Positions 1 to 9,114 of a stretch of 64,000 bases of DNA are shown piece by piece (position 1 is the first letter of the stretch; each line of letters starts with the position of its first letter). The notes under the pieces are model-generated. The model was given only the letters and a program-made list of their open reading frames with translations. It had not been told where the DNA came from and searched no databases. The translations under genes were made by a program, and so were the position numbers. The stretch covers positions 3,514,001-3,578,000 of the forward strand of contig NZ_CP152003.1 of the NCBI RefSeq assembly GCF_038595065.1, given 5' to 3'. The stretch comes from Sutcliffiella sp. FSL R7-0096 (GTDB lineage Bacteria; Bacillota; Bacilli; Bacillales; Bacillaceae_I).

Positions 1-39
1 ACTCAATAATTCTTATCTTCTAGTAACCAAGAAACCTCT

Positions 40-945
40 CTATACACTAAATTGATTAGGAAGTTTAACTCCATTTTTTCTAACTCCCACTCCTAGAGCA
101 ATTGCAGCTCCCAAGCTGCTTGATATACACCCCAAAGTTAGAAAAACTGACAGGTCTGATTCACCAATTAAAACAGATGCTATCCCTCCAACAGCTGGAA
201 ACAACGCAACCATGTAACCACTTTTTGAGCCACCTATTTTCTCTACAAGTTTTAAATAAAACAGCCAAGCTAAAAAAGAAGCAACTATGGTTAAATATAA
301 TAAGGCAGATAAATATGTTACTGAAGTTGGTATTATCATTTTCTGTCCTTGGAATATCACAATAGCTATCATGAATATACTTCCAACTGTGAAACCAATA
401 GCATTTGCATAAATCGGATCAATTTTATGACTAGCATTTCTAGCAGAACTAGCATCACCAACTGATGTGAGTATTGTGCCTAACAAAGCTAAAAAAATTC
501 CATTTACATCCTGAAATCCTTGAAACTGATTCAAAGTTGGGTAAATTAGAATACATACACCGAACACCCCCAGAATTCCTCCAACTAATACTCGGCTATG
601 TAACTTCTCTTTAAGAAAAATATTAAGTGCAATAGGTGTTAGAATTACTTTTAATGAAAAAATTAGTGTCACAAGTGCTGCGGAGCTTAATATAGTAGCA
701 TAATAGAGGCATAAATAACTTAATGCAAAGTTACATATGCCAAAGACCGCAACAAATGGAAGATCCTTCAATGCAGGAGCTTTTTTAGGTTTGAGAACCC
801 ATAAGAGAAATAAAAACAAAATAGTGGTTATTACTAACCGATAAGTCAAAGAAAGCTCCAAACTTACTGGGGTTCCTTGAACCTTCACTGCAATAAAATT
901 AAGCCCCCATACAACCAAACAAAATATGTACATAAACCTAACCAT
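40..945 (-). CDS. EamA/DMT-family transporter
   Basis: A 301-residue, almost entirely hydrophobic protein with about ten predicted membrane segments, the length and layout of two tandem EamA repeats of the drug/metabolite transporter superfamily. Such proteins export small metabolites or amino acids across the cytoplasmic membrane; the substrate cannot be read from sequence. The start is an ATG preceded by AAGGA. It is the first minus-strand unit of the array in this window, and a repeat begins about 280 bp beyond its 5' end. The family call is firm, the specific function open. Confidence 0.85.
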   Translation of the reverse strand: MVRFMYIFCLVVWGLNFIAVKVQGTPVSLELSLTYRLVITTILFLFLLWVLKPKKAPALKDLPFVAVFGICNFALSYLCLYYATILSSAALVTLIFSLKVILTPIALNIFLKEKLHSRVLVGGILGVFGVCILIYPTLNQFQGFQDVNGIFLALLGTILTSVGDASSARNASHKIDPIYANAIGFTVGSIFMIAIVIFQGQKMIIPTSVTYLSALLYLTIVASFLAWLFYLKLVEKIGGSKSGYMVALFPAVGGIASVLIGESDLSVFLTLGCISSSLGAAIALGVGVRKNGVKLPNQFSV

Positions 946-1223
946 AGTTTTTCCTTCTTCCTAATGTCATGTCATTGTTGAAAATACATCTTCAATTTTA
1001 AATGATTACCTAGATTAGACTCATTTTTTTGAGTGATGTCTTTTGAAAACCAAAACTAAGTTACCCAAGTATTCATTAAGGTTTCTCTGGTGCTTTCTAT
1101 CGCCCTCCTAACCAATAATCATTTCCATCAATTTTACTTAAACTGATAAATCTTATAAATATCTCTATGTGGATATAACCCTTCATTTCTAATACTCTTA
1201 AGACCTTATTATTCATTCCATTC

Positions 1224-1344
1224 CTGCCGTTTGCTTAATTCCAATTATTTCATAATATTAAAATCCCTTCAATTAGATGTTTCTTGGCCAACATAAAAAC
1301 GAGCGCTAGTCCTTGTTCCAGGTTCGCGCCTGATTGCTGAAGAA
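1224..1344 (+). repeat. Array repeat, long form (site 1)
   Basis: Starts with a CTGCCGTTTGCTTAATTCC segment, contains the conserved AATTATTTCATAAT block, then a strong hairpin (GAGCGC arm, loop, GCGCC arm) and ends with the core GCGCCTGATTGCTGAAGAA six bases before the stop codon of the next minus-strand gene. With 946-1223, where I see only the upstream region of the EamA gene, it fills the 404-bp gap. On the minus strand the hairpin is followed by a T-rich run and could also terminate transcription. Confidence 0.85.
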
Positions 1345-1349
1345 CAAAT

Positions 1350-2225
1350 TCATCCAAAAATTTGTGCAGCTATGCCATATAATGTTTTACTACGTGGTGG
1401 TAGTAGGTTTGAATTCTTAATCATAATAGGGGGTTGACTAACTTTTATGAAATTGTATTTTTCTAGATGCCACATAAATGCATCATTCCCTGATGGGATA
1501 TCTATTCTTAATTTACCTTGATGGTTTCTAGCTAATCTATCAATTAATGCAAGCGCTGCATGATGATCTGGTGCTACAATTGGACCAAGTATTAGATTGA
1601 TAGGTCCTAAAATAGACAAACCATACCCTATGATTCTCCCATCTGGATTTTTAACAACTAGAGACTCTTTAGCTTGGTTTATTCTATTGCTAATAAAATT
1701 CCTTCTTTCTACACCAAATGCATCCTTATCTAACTTTACAACTTGAGGTAAATCCTCCTTTCGCATAGGAAGAATCTCTACTTCTAAAATGTCATCTAAC
1801 AATCTGGGAACATAATTGTCACAGAGATACTTATGTACACAATCTGTATATTTAAATCCCATACTTTCATACATTGGCTTTCCTTCTTCTGTTGCTATTA
1901 GTATAACTGTTGTATCCTTAGAAACAGAATCTAAACATGCTTGTGTTAATTTCTTTCCAAGTCCTTGCCCTCTGTAATCTTGATGAACAATAACCATACC
2001 TATAGATGCCAGGTTTGAGCCATATGGAATGACTGCCGCACTAGACACAATTGTCCCATCTTCATTCTTGTATCCGTAAACTTTGCCAGATGACATTATA
2101 GTTTGAATTTCATCTTTATCGTAGTCCCACCCTACAGAAGCAGATAATTTAATTAATCCTGGTATATCTCTTTCTTTAAATGTTTCTATATCTCTAATTG
2201 TTTTACTATTACTAGATATGTTCAT
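1350..2225 (-). CDS. Double-domain GNAT N-acetyltransferase
   Basis: A 291-residue protein made of two GNAT-like halves. The N-terminal half has a clear acetyl-CoA motif (HQDYRGQGLGKKL, about residues 81-93) and the ESMGFKY strand typical of the family. The C-terminal half (from about residue 150) is a more divergent GNAT fold. It should transfer an acetyl group from acetyl-CoA to an amine, acceptor unknown. The start has AAAGGAG seven bases upstream. Single-gene unit whose stop codon lies six bases from a repeat core. Confidence 0.85.
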   Translation of the reverse strand: MNISSNSKTIRDIETFKERDIPGLIKLSASVGWDYDKDEIQTIMSSGKVYGYKNEDGTIVSSAAVIPYGSNLASIGMVIVHQDYRGQGLGKKLTQACLDSVSKDTTVILIATEEGKPMYESMGFKYTDCVHKYLCDNYVPRLLDDILEVEILPMRKEDLPQVVKLDKDAFGVERRNFISNRINQAKESLVVKNPDGRIIGYGLSILGPINLILGPIVAPDHHAALALIDRLARNHQGKLRIDIPSGNDAFMWHLEKYNFIKVSQPPIMIKNSNLLPPRSKTLYGIAAQIFG

Positions 2226-2286
2226 GTAGAACTACTCCTTTAGTTATTGATCCAATTTGAATTTTTTAATCATATTCTTCCTATTA

Positions 2287-2640
2287 TCAGTCAAGAAATT
2301 TTGCTTTCAGTAAATCCATAAGATTTTGTTGAATAATTATGAATATTAACCAGCCACTAATACCTATAGTAATAGAAGCGTATAGATTTATTGATTGCTT
2401 TAATGACAGGTAAACGATAAGTAATAAAAATGCAGTAGCAGGGAAACCCCATAGAACACCAAGAGCAAATTTACTCAAACTTTCACTCGATTCTCCTTGA
2501 ACAGATAACCAAATAATACTTAACAAACTTACGAGTGGAAGAGCAGCAATAACTCCTCCATATGTAGGGAAGCGCCTAGCAATCTCCGTTACAATACCAA
2601 TGATCGTTGCTGAGACTAGGATCTTAGCCAAAAGGTACAT
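2287..2640 (-). CDS. DUF3147-like small membrane protein
   Basis: A 117-residue protein with about four membrane segments, matching DUF3147 proteins in size and pattern (TYGGVIAALPLVSLLSI near residue 25). I chose the ATG at 2640 because GAGGGAG lies nine bases upstream; a GTG nine bases earlier sits too close to that site. It overlaps the 3' end of the upstream MarR gene, so the two are translationally coupled. A MarR-controlled efflux-like role is plausible but unproven. Confidence 0.75.
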   Translation of the reverse strand: MYLLAKILVSATIIGIVTEIARRFPTYGGVIAALPLVSLLSIIWLSVQGESSESLSKFALGVLWGFPATAFLLLIVYLSLKQSINLYASITIGISGWLIFIIIQQNLMDLLKAKFLD

Positions 2641-3046
2641 TCTTCGCACGCTCCCTCAATAATTTAAAGGCAGACTCAACTAGCGATTTTTCATCAGAAG
2701 ACAAGTTATCCCATATATCAATTAACTTGCTCTCGTCTAGACTTGTATTTCTTTGTAAAACCTCTCTTCCTAAATCAGTTAATTTCAAGACAACTCTCCT
2801 TTCATCTAATGGGTCCCTATCTTTCATTACATAACTTCTTTCGATAATGCGTTTAACATTTTCAGAAGCAGTATTGTGAGATACATTTAAGTAGGAAGAA
2901 ACATCGTTAATTCCTATGTTCTGTTTTTTCTCTATTAGTTGCAGGACCCTAATTACTTGGTGTGTAATCTTTTCTTTATGCGGATAGTGCAAATGAAAAT
3001 AAATATCTGTCCAATAATTATTTAGAGTCTTTACATTGAAATCCAT
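2624..3046 (-). CDS. MarR-family transcriptional regulator
   Basis: A 140-residue winged-helix protein. The recognition region is at about residues 40-65 (INDVSSYLNVSHNTASENV), followed by the wing (KDRDPLDERRVVLKLTDLG) diagnostic of MarR. The start has GAGGTGA upstream. It is the first gene of a two-gene operon with the overlapping DUF3147 gene. A perfect palindrome inside its own promoter (3081-3101) is the obvious operator, so it probably represses itself and its partner until a ligand binds. Confidence 0.9.
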   Translation of the reverse strand: MDFNVKTLNNYWTDIYFHLHYPHKEKITHQVIRVLQLIEKKQNIGINDVSSYLNVSHNTASENVKRIIERSYVMKDRDPLDERRVVLKLTDLGREVLQRNTSLDESKLIDIWDNLSSDEKSLVESAFKLLRERAKNVPFG

Positions 3047-3078
3047 ATTAAAATCACCTCATTGTATCGTTTAAATAG

Positions 3079-3107
3079 ATTATATCGTATAATACGATAT
3101 ATAACAA
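3079..3107 (-). promoter_or_regulatory. Promoter and palindromic operator of the MarR operon
   Basis: On the minus strand a TTGTTA -35 box (3102-3107) and a TATAAT -10 box (3079-3084) are 17 bp apart. The spacer and edges are occupied by a perfect inverted repeat: TATATCGTAT (3081-3090), one base, ATACGATATA (3092-3101). A protein bound there would cover both promoter boxes, the usual MarR autorepression layout. Confidence 0.85.
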
Positions 3108-3117
3108 ATTAGTTTGA

Positions 3118-3190
3118 CGCCTTCCTAAAGAAAGGCGCCCGATAATGGAAGATCTTCAATTAATATTTATTAAAGAAAAGCTCCCGATTA
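3118..3190 (+). repeat. Array repeat, short cores (site 2)
   Basis: Two closely spaced cores: GGCGCCCGATAATGGAAGATC after a small GCCTT/AAGGC hairpin, and GCTCCCGATTACGGAATATT about 40 bp later. They separate the MarR promoter from the next minus-strand gene. Confidence 0.7.
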
Positions 3191-3271
3191 CGGAATATTA
3201 AAAATAACGAAAGTACCATAATAATGGCTCCTCAGTTATTTTACTAAAGAATCCGTTAATTGAAGTAGAAG

Positions 3272-3475
3272 TTAATTAGTTCTTTTAAAATAGTTTATTA
3301 AGAAATGAATAATGCCAAAAATCAAAAATATATAACCAAATCCAATTGATAACTCAGGATTTTTCATTTTCGTAGTAAGCTCTTCTACTAAATTTTGAGC
3401 ATAACTAGAATAACCAACTGTTAAAAATAATCCTCCTGCTATTAGATTAAGAATTGCCACACTGTATTTTTTCAC
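3272..3475 (-). CDS. Small two-TM membrane protein
   Basis: A 67-residue protein with two hydrophobic segments (about residues 5-25 and 44-62) joined by a polar loop. I recognise no family. The start at 3475 has GAGGTGG within reach upstream. It is a single-gene unit between two repeat copies, like most cargo here. Confidence 0.55.
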   Translation of the reverse strand: MKKYSVAILNLIAGGLFLTVGYSSYAQNLVEELTTKMKNPELSIGFGYIFLIFGIIHFLINYFKRTN

Positions 3476-3639
3476 TCTAAAGCCACCTCAAGTTATATTT
3501 CTCGTGTGGATGTGTACTACAACAGAACTCCCTCGTACATTTCAATTTAATCACCTAAAATTCGTATAAAGTAAAGTTGCTGCTTCAACGTAATAAGTTG
3601 TTATATCTTTATTATATAGCATTTTTTATACATTCTTTC

Positions 3640-3766
3640 ATAATCTCATCCGTTTTAACTTAAATATCCAATTATCTTTAGAAAAAATCTTTCACAATCT
3701 GGTCATATAATGAAAAATGAGCGCTTATCCTTGTTCCAGGATCGCGCCCAATTGCGGAATAAGAAT
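3640..3766 (+). repeat. Array repeat (site 3)
   Basis: The left arm carries the inverted core TTTCACAATCTGGTC (about 3690-3704), then AAAAATGAGCGC, a hairpin around CCTTGTTCCAGG, and the right core GCGCCCAATTGCGGAATAAG. Together with upstream sequence of the 3272-3475 gene it fills 3476-3914. Both arms are visible, so the site can fold as one long imperfect hairpin. Confidence 0.8.
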
Positions 3767-3914
3767 ACCATTTTTTTCTCAACCTTTTTAAAGTTAGAAC
3801 ATTTAATATTTAAGGCTAATGGTACATTTTTTTATAATTTTTACAAATAATAGTAATTGCATTTCAAGATATATTGGTGTTGATAAACATTATTTGAGAG
3901 AAGGAAAATATATT

Positions 3915-4394
3915 ATGGAAAAATTCATACAAAACTTAGATTTATCAGCTAAAGGTATATGGTTCCCTATTGTTCTGGGGATTATTTCTTTGCTTTACAT
4001 GCTTTTCATGCCAAAACGATTAAGTTGGAAGGAAATTTACATTACATATGGAGTAGGAGCTTTTTTAGCAATAACAATGGATATTGTTATAATGGGAAGC
4101 CAAATAGATGTATTTGACTAAGGAGACGCTAAATCGGAAGGTCTTTGCGATTTCATGAGTTACGGTGTTATCGCTCCTTGCTTAGCTGTAATCTTTCTTA
4201 ATTACTTAAAGCATGAAAAAAAATGGATGTACGTTGTTATTTTTACACTATTATCTTTTTCATCTGAGTGGATGCTTGTTCAAGTGGGATTTATGAAATT
4301 AAAGGGATGGAATACTTGGTGGTCTCTCCCTGTATACACTTTTATTTTTGGATTTTGGTTACCTTGGCATTTAAAGTTAATACGAAAAACATAA
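3915..4394 (+). pseudogene. CBO0543-like membrane protein gene with in-frame stop
   Basis: Reading from the ATG at 3915 (AAGGA upstream) gives a hydrophobic protein whose first 68 codons end at a TAA (4119-4121). The same frame then continues without a break for 90 more codons to 4394, giving about 159 residues like the CBO0543 family of multi-pass membrane proteins, whose motifs (SYGVIAPCLAVIF, SSEWMLVQVGFMKLKGWN) lie after the stop. One nonsense change, probably TTA to TAA, therefore broke an otherwise intact gene. It is one of few plus-strand cargo genes. Confidence 0.75.
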
Positions 4395-4547
4395 GAAATA
4401 TAGGTTGTCCAAAAAAATTTTCGATCAAGAGTTCCAAAATCAAAAACATCATGGCGCCCAATGTGGTTAATCATGTCTAAATTTACGATTGTGCACGTGG
4501 TGAATCAGCATTTTTGGCTTTTGAAGAAGCCTGTTAGCTACATAATA

Positions 4548-4645
4548 CTAGCTTTTTTAGAACCTTTACTCCATTAAAGTGGCCCTAAAAAACAAAATGA
4601 GCACCTATTCTTCTTCAAGAAGGGCGCCCGATAATGGAATAACTA
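4548..4645 (+). repeat. Array repeat with paired arms (site 4)
   Basis: Left arm TTTACTCCATTAAAGTGGCCC is the inverted form of the right core GGCGCCCGATAATGGAATAAC; 14 of 20 positions can pair. Between them is the usual AAAATGAGCACC box and a TTCTTCTTCAAGAA hairpin. The rest of the 4395-4732 gap shows nothing I can call. Confidence 0.75.
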
Positions 4646-4732
4646 ACATATTGCCTTGATCCTAAAATCATTCTACTTAAACTAACGCTCCAGATACTTG
4701 AATACAATTAAATAGAAAGAGTTGCTACTCGC

Positions 4733-5171
4733 TTATCTTCTTTTTTTCTTGTGAGAGATAATAATATAAAATTTTTTAATGAGCTCAAAAATTAGATAAC
4801 CTAAAACACCACCCATAGTATTTAAGATTAAATCATCTATATTAAAACTTCTGGGAAATATGAGTCCAAAATAACTAAATATAATTTGCATTGTTTCTAT
4901 TACAAAACTAACTGCAAAGATAATAATTGCAGCTCGACTTATGCTATTAATCTTAAAAATGGATAGATAAACTCCCAATGGTAAAAGCAGTAACAAATTA
5001 TAAAAAGATAACTTTACAGCATTCCAAAAAAACCAACCTAAACCAGAATCAATATAATGGTTTATTAGGTCACCTATAAAGAAAAATGGTATGAGTTGAG
5101 TATTCCAAGCCCAACTCCACTGAGTTTCAGAAAGTGGTGGTAAATGAATATAACTGTAAACGCTAGAATAA
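4733..5171 (-). pseudogene. VanZ-like gene, 3' part, cut by the IS21 element
   Basis: C-terminal part of a VanZ-family membrane protein: several membrane segments and the family signature NIDDLILNTMGGVLGYLIFE near the end. The reading frame runs into the IS21 end at 5172. The missing N-terminus lies on the other side of the insertion (7639-7756), and joining the two fragments at one copy of AATAA restores the frame exactly. VanZ proteins are linked to low-level teicoplanin resistance; a cassette-borne copy need not do this. Confidence 0.85.
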
Positions 5172-5271
5172 AGTTGACACTTTTTGCTTGATAGGATTTT
5201 ACACTTTTGCTCAATCAACCTATTACTTTAGTAAAATAGTTTGTGACGTTATTTTACTGGAGGTTAGGATT

Positions 5272-6831
5272 TTGGAGGAGAAGTTAGTGTTATATATTAA
5301 GATTCATGAATTACATAAAAGAAAGTTTAAAGTATCACAAATAGCTAAAGAGCTTAAGGTCTCAAGGCCAACTGTCTATAAGTATTTAGAAATGACATTC
5401 GATGAGGCTACAGCTTATACTGAACAACCTTTAGGAAAGAAGAAAAAACTAGATCACTATAAGGACTGGATACTTGCCTGGCTAGAAGAGTACCCTCATC
5501 TAAGTAGTGCTCAGATCCATGATTGGCTTTTAGAGAGATACCCCGACCTCGTGGTCGGTGGAAGTACTGTAAGAACATATGTGAGGGGTATTCGAGAAGT
5601 CTACCAGATTGAGAAAAAGGTGATTGTCCGTCAATACGAAGCAGTTCCTGAACAGCCTATGGGTAAACAACTCCAGGTAGATTGGGGAGAAACAAAACAG
5701 AAAACAGTAAACAACAAAGAAACCAAGCTGTACTTTATTGCCTTTGTACTCGCTAACTCTCGTTATAAATACATGGAATGGCAAGCACGCCCATTTACGA
5801 CAAGAGATGCGATCCGTTGTCACGAAAATGCGTTTCAGTTTTATGGAGGGCGAACAGAAGAAATTGTCTACGATCAAGATCATTTAATCTCAGTGAGTGA
5901 AAATGCAGGACAACTGCTTTTAACAGCTGAATTTCAAAGCTATGTTAATGAGCGTAAATTCAAAATATACCTGTGCAGAAGAGCAGATCCCGAATCTAAA
6001 GGTATGATTGAAAATGTAGTGAAATACATTAAAGGCAATTTTGCAGACAGTCGTGTATTTAATGACATTGAAGATTGGAATGAACGTGCACTACAATGGC
6101 TCAAGCGTACTGGTAACCACCAGGTGCACCAGACAACGAAAAAAAGACCAGCAGAAGTGTTTCTCCTCGAAAAGCAACACTTACAGCCAGTCTCTTCGTT
6201 ACTTTCATATGAAAGCACCAATAATCAAAGTATAACAAGAAGTGTAAGCAAGGACAACACGATTCGCTACAAGTCAAACCGTTATTCCGTCCCACTCGGG
6301 ACTTATCAAACTATGAGTGAGAACCTTGTGTGGGTTGAAGCGAAGGTAGAAGATCACAAAACTCTTGTCATACGTAGAGAAGCAAATGGTGAAGTGATTG
6401 CCGAGCATGTCATCAGCTCGGAAAAGGGAAAACTTATTCAAAATCGTCACCATACCCGAGATCGCTCTAAAGGCATTAAGGAACTTAAGCAACGCCTCAT
6501 TTCTCTCTTTGAAGAACAGCTTAAAGCAGCTGCATACTTGGATGAGGTTAGTCAAAGATACCCAAGGTATCAGCGAGATCAGTTTGCGATTATCTATAAA
6601 GTAATCCAGCAGTATCCGACCTTAGTTGATTCTGTTTTAACTAAGTGCATGACAGAGAAGCTTTACAATGCGAATGATTTTCGTGATATCGCTCATCATC
6701 TCGATACATTACAAGTTGAACCGGCTGAAGAGGTACAATCCTTTTACACAAATTCGTTAAAACACTCTCATATCAAAGCATCTACGCGTTCTCTTAATGC
6801 TTATACCAGTATTTTAGGAGGTAGAGCATGA
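5272..6831 (+). CDS. istA: IS21-family transposase IstA
   Basis: DDE transposase of IS21 elements, about 519 residues. N-terminal HTH (KVSQIAKELKVSRPTVYKYL, about residues 17-36), then an RNase H-like core with the acidic residues in VDWGE, VYDQDH and ESKGMIENVVKYIK. The start is the TTG at 5272, with GGAGG eight bases upstream; the frame is open further upstream but without a ribosome site. Its stop overlaps the istB start. It acts with IstB to cut and join the element ends. Confidence 0.95.
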   Translation: MEEKLVLYIKIHELHKRKFKVSQIAKELKVSRPTVYKYLEMTFDEATAYTEQPLGKKKKLDHYKDWILAWLEEYPHLSSAQIHDWLLERYPDLVVGGSTVRTYVRGIREVYQIEKKVIVRQYEAVPEQPMGKQLQVDWGETKQKTVNNKETKLYFIAFVLANSRYKYMEWQARPFTTRDAIRCHENAFQFYGGRTEEIVYDQDHLISVSENAGQLLLTAEFQSYVNERKFKIYLCRRADPESKGMIENVVKYIKGNFADSRVFNDIEDWNERALQWLKRTGNHQVHQTTKKRPAEVFLLEKQHLQPVSSLLSYESTNNQSITRSVSKDNTIRYKSNRYSVPLGTYQTMSENLVWVEAKVEDHKTLVIRREANGEVIAEHVISSEKGKLIQNRHHTRDRSKGIKELKQRLISLFEEQLKAAAYLDEVSQRYPRYQRDQFAIIYKVIQQYPTLVDSVLTKCMTEKLYNANDFRDIAHHLDTLQVEPAEEVQSFYTNSLKHSHIKASTRSLNAYTSILGGRA

Positions 6832-7595
6832 TGAACAAGACTGTACATGAACTACAAGATCAATTCCGTCAGCTACGATTGGCGGAGACTGCGGAGGAGC
6901 TTCCACTGCTTCTTCGCGAAGCTGAAAAAGCATCATGGACCTACTTGGAGTTTTTAGAGTCTATTACCCGACATGAATTAGCCAAACGTGAAGCGAAAAG
7001 CCTTGAAAAAAGAATGAAATGGGCACGCTTCCCTTTCGTGAAGTCATTAGATGAGTTTGAGCTGAAAGGACAAAACGTTCTGACGGCTCGACAGCTCTCC
7101 CAACTCCGTGAATTAAGCTGGCTGGAGCAACAATACAATTTAATTCTTCTTGGTCCCCCTGGCATTGGAAAAACATATATCGCAATTGGACTTGGACTCG
7201 AGGCTGTTTATAGAGGGTTCAATGTTTATTTCGCCACAATGGGTGAACTTGTGCAGCTTTTAAAATCAGAAGAGTACTTGAACAAATCTAAAGTCCAATT
7301 AAAAAGAATCAGAAATGCCGACCTAGTAATCATCGACGATTTAATGTATATGGCCATGGATCAGAGAGAAGCGAACCTATTTTTTCATTTGATTAATCAT
7401 TTGTACGAACGAAGTTCGATTATCCTGACATCAAATAAAAGTCCAGATGAATGGGGCAATTTAATAGGAGACCAAGGGATCACCACAGCTATTTTAGATC
7501 GTTTACTTCATCGTGTGGAGGTCATCCATGGAGACGAAAAAGAGGAAAGTCATCGGATGAAAAATCGGAAGAGCATTTTTTCAGCAGAAATGTAA
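6828..7595 (+). CDS. istB: IS21-family helper ATPase IstB
   Basis: AAA+ ATPase of 255 residues with a Walker A motif (LGPPGIGKT, about residues 105-113), Walker B (LVIIDDL, about 163-169) and sensor region (SIILTSNK). IstB helps the transposase select and remodel target DNA. It starts inside the istA stop region (ATGA overlap), the normal translational coupling of this family. Length and motifs are intact. Confidence 0.95.
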   Translation: MMNKTVHELQDQFRQLRLAETAEELPLLLREAEKASWTYLEFLESITRHELAKREAKSLEKRMKWARFPFVKSLDEFELKGQNVLTARQLSQLRELSWLEQQYNLILLGPPGIGKTYIAIGLGLEAVYRGFNVYFATMGELVQLLKSEEYLNKSKVQLKRIRNADLVIIDDLMYMAMDQREANLFFHLINHLYERSSIILTSNKSPDEWGNLIGDQGITTAILDRLLHRVEVIHGDEKEESHRMKNRKSIFSAEM

Positions 7596-7638
7596 AAAGG
7601 AAATGAGCAAAAAGTGTAAAATTCAACTTGACGTCTAC

Positions 7639-7756
7639 AATAACCTGTTACTTTATTGAAAACGTTTAGTAAGTAGAATATAAAACTAATGATAATAAGG
7701 GATTGTAAAATTATTTTTCCTTTGTTTTTTCTAATCGTTAATAAATAATTATTCAT
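7639..7756 (-). pseudogene. VanZ-like gene, 5' part, cut by the IS21 element
   Basis: First 39 codons of the interrupted gene: ATG at 7756 with AGGAG upstream, a basic N-terminus, then one membrane segment. The frame passes directly into the IS21 end. It belongs with the fragment at 4733-5171; together they would give about 184 residues. Confidence 0.85.
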
Positions 7757-7849
7757 AATTGTACTCCTAAAATCGAATTAATATCTTTACTACTCTTTGT
7801 TACAGATTTCTTCACTCCCGCAAAAGAAGACCGCGATTCTTTCTCCGTT

Positions 7850-7882
7850 TTCAATTTTTGAGCCCGTTAATTGAAGACGGAT
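7850..7882 (+). repeat. Array repeat core (site 5)
   Basis: Core TGAGCCCGTTAATTGAAGACG, a few bases before the stop codon of the next minus-strand gene. A small TCTTTCTCC/AAAGAAGA-like palindrome precedes it. Confidence 0.55.
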
Positions 7883-7887
7883 ATTAT

Positions 7888-8220
7888 TCAATCAACCAAT
7901 TCAACAGAAAAAGTATTAATTTGAGCAGGATTCGATTCTTTAATGATGCCATCAAATCCTACTTTTATCTTGTCTCCAACTTCGAATGTTTCATCATTAT
8001 TCACGGAAAGGTCAACAAACACATCACCTTCAGGATTACCCTCATACAATTTAGCAGAAACAATTGCGGTTTTCCCGTTAATATCTTTGATTGTTCCTAT
8101 AAAACTAAAATATTCCGTTTTGACTTCATTGTTTTTTTCTTCACTGCTGCCTATTGAATTAGAGCACCCAACAATGGTTAATAAAACAATGATTGCTAAT
8201 GCTTTAAATATCCTTGTCAT
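7888..8220 (-). CDS. Putative lipoprotein
   Basis: A 110-residue protein with a lipoprotein signal: basic start, hydrophobic stretch and lipobox I-V-G-C with the cysteine at residue 19. The mature part begins with a Ser/Glu/Asn-rich linker and then a small, probably beta-rich domain (FIGTIKDINGKTAIVSAKL, residues about 39-57). GGAGG lies upstream of the ATG. It would be anchored on the outer face of the membrane. No specific family recognised. Confidence 0.75.
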   Translation of the reverse strand: MTRIFKALAIIVLLTIVGCSNSIGSSEEKNNEVKTEYFSFIGTIKDINGKTAIVSAKLYEGNPEGDVFVDLSVNNDETFEVGDKIKVGFDGIIKESNPAQINTFSVELVD

Positions 8221-8305
8221 CTCACATTAATCCTCCGTTAATATACTATTAAATGTTAAATGGTGCTTTTGCCGAAGAAAGGATAATCTGGACATTTCCA
8301 CTATC

Positions 8306-8429
8306 CTGCCAGTTTGCTTAATTCCAATTATTTCATAATCTAAAAATTCCTTCAATAATATATTTTCTTTGGTCAATATAAAAACGGGCGCTGATCTTTG
8401 TTCCAGGAACGCGCCCGATTGCCGAAGAC
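8306..8429 (+). repeat. Array repeat, long form (site 6)
   Basis: A full-length copy: CTGCCAGTTTGCTTAATTCC start, AATTATTTCATAATC block, hairpin GGGCGCTGATC/GAACGCGCCC and core GCGCCCGATTGCCGAAGAC. A second, short core, GCTCCTAGATTGCTGAAGAT, follows at about 8469-8488, just before the next stop codon. Confidence 0.85.
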
Positions 8430-8503
8430 TCGATTTCGAGATACTTGTATATGTTCTTCGATTAAAGCTCCTAGATTGCTGAAGATAAAGCTACCCGTTA
8501 GCT

Positions 8504-8983
8504 TCACAAGCTTTTATAATTTTTATCCTGACTTTTTGATTGGATAACATAGCAATGTCCATCTCCAAATGAAGAGTCATAATGTCCAATGTTAAATTTT
8601 TCTTTGTCTATTAAATCACTGAAAGTTATAGGGATATCACAACTCCAGTTCAATTTATCTATTTTATGTGGGAAGTTATCATCGTTTGGATTTGGTGTAT
8701 GAACAAATACCGCATCTTGACCCGAATCTTCCCCATCTAAAGAAATCCAAGTTTGATAAGGACCTTCACACTCTTTCAGTTGATTTAATAACCTTTCATA
8801 TAAGGCTAAATAGGCTTTAATATGTTCTCTTCTTATTTTTACACTTTCATTCCCGACACCATACCAGTCAAGATGTATATGATAAAAATCAAACCAGGAT
8901 TCATTATTAAGATCCAATTGAACCGAATTCACCTGTTTCCATATATTGTTAAAGTATCTCTTTTTACCACGAAACTTTTTCAA
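8504..8983 (-). CDS. Conserved hypothetical protein
   Basis: A soluble, 159-residue, acidic and aromatic-rich protein with no membrane segment or signal peptide. I start it at a TTG (8983) because AAGGAGG lies six bases upstream; the frame continues 16 codons further without a ribosome site. Features such as WFDFYHIHLDWYG and TWISLDGEDSGQDAVFVH suggest a folded domain, but I recognise no family. Single-gene unit flanked by repeats. Confidence 0.65.
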   Translation of the reverse strand: MKKFRGKKRYFNNIWKQVNSVQLDLNNESWFDFYHIHLDWYGVGNESVKIRREHIKAYLALYERLLNQLKECEGPYQTWISLDGEDSGQDAVFVHTPNPNDDNFPHKIDKLNWSCDIPITFSDLIDKEKFNIGHYDSSFGDGHCYVIQSKSQDKNYKSL

Positions 8984-9019
8984 ATACACCCTCCTTTTTA
9001 AGCAGACTGCTTGTTCTAC

Positions 9020-9085
9020 ATTCCTGCCCAATTCTTAAGTAAGGGGCTACCCACTATGCAGCAATCGCCCTATTTAATGGCACAA
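9020..9085 (+). repeat. Array repeat, compact form (site 7)
   Basis: Compact site of about 65 bp: CCTGCCCAATTCTTAAGTAAG at the left, an internal ACTATGCAGCAATCG block and the right core CGCCCTATTTAATGGC. The two ends resemble each other and the core of the long form. Confidence 0.6.
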
Positions 9086-9114
9086 CCAGGAAAGTTAATA
9101 TATACAATGTGTGA

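Larger units (their letters stand above)
5172..7638 (+). mobile_element. IS21-family insertion sequence inside a vanZ-like gene
   Basis: About 2.47 kb with istA and istB. The ends share an inverted segment (ATTTTACACTTTT then TGCTCA, inward from both tips). A 5-bp target duplication AATAA lies at 5167-5171 and 7639-7643. Fusing the flanks at one AATAA recreates an uninterrupted VanZ reading frame (K-V-T-G-Y-S-S-V-Y), which fixes the boundaries to within a base or two. Intact genes and a clean duplication suggest recent insertion. Confidence 0.9.

Noticed and set aside
1224-1344. Repeats as ordinary intrinsic terminators only
   Set aside because: On the minus strand the hairpin plus T run could terminate, but the conserved AATTATTTCATAATC block, the core beyond the hairpin and the inverted left core are not explained by termination.
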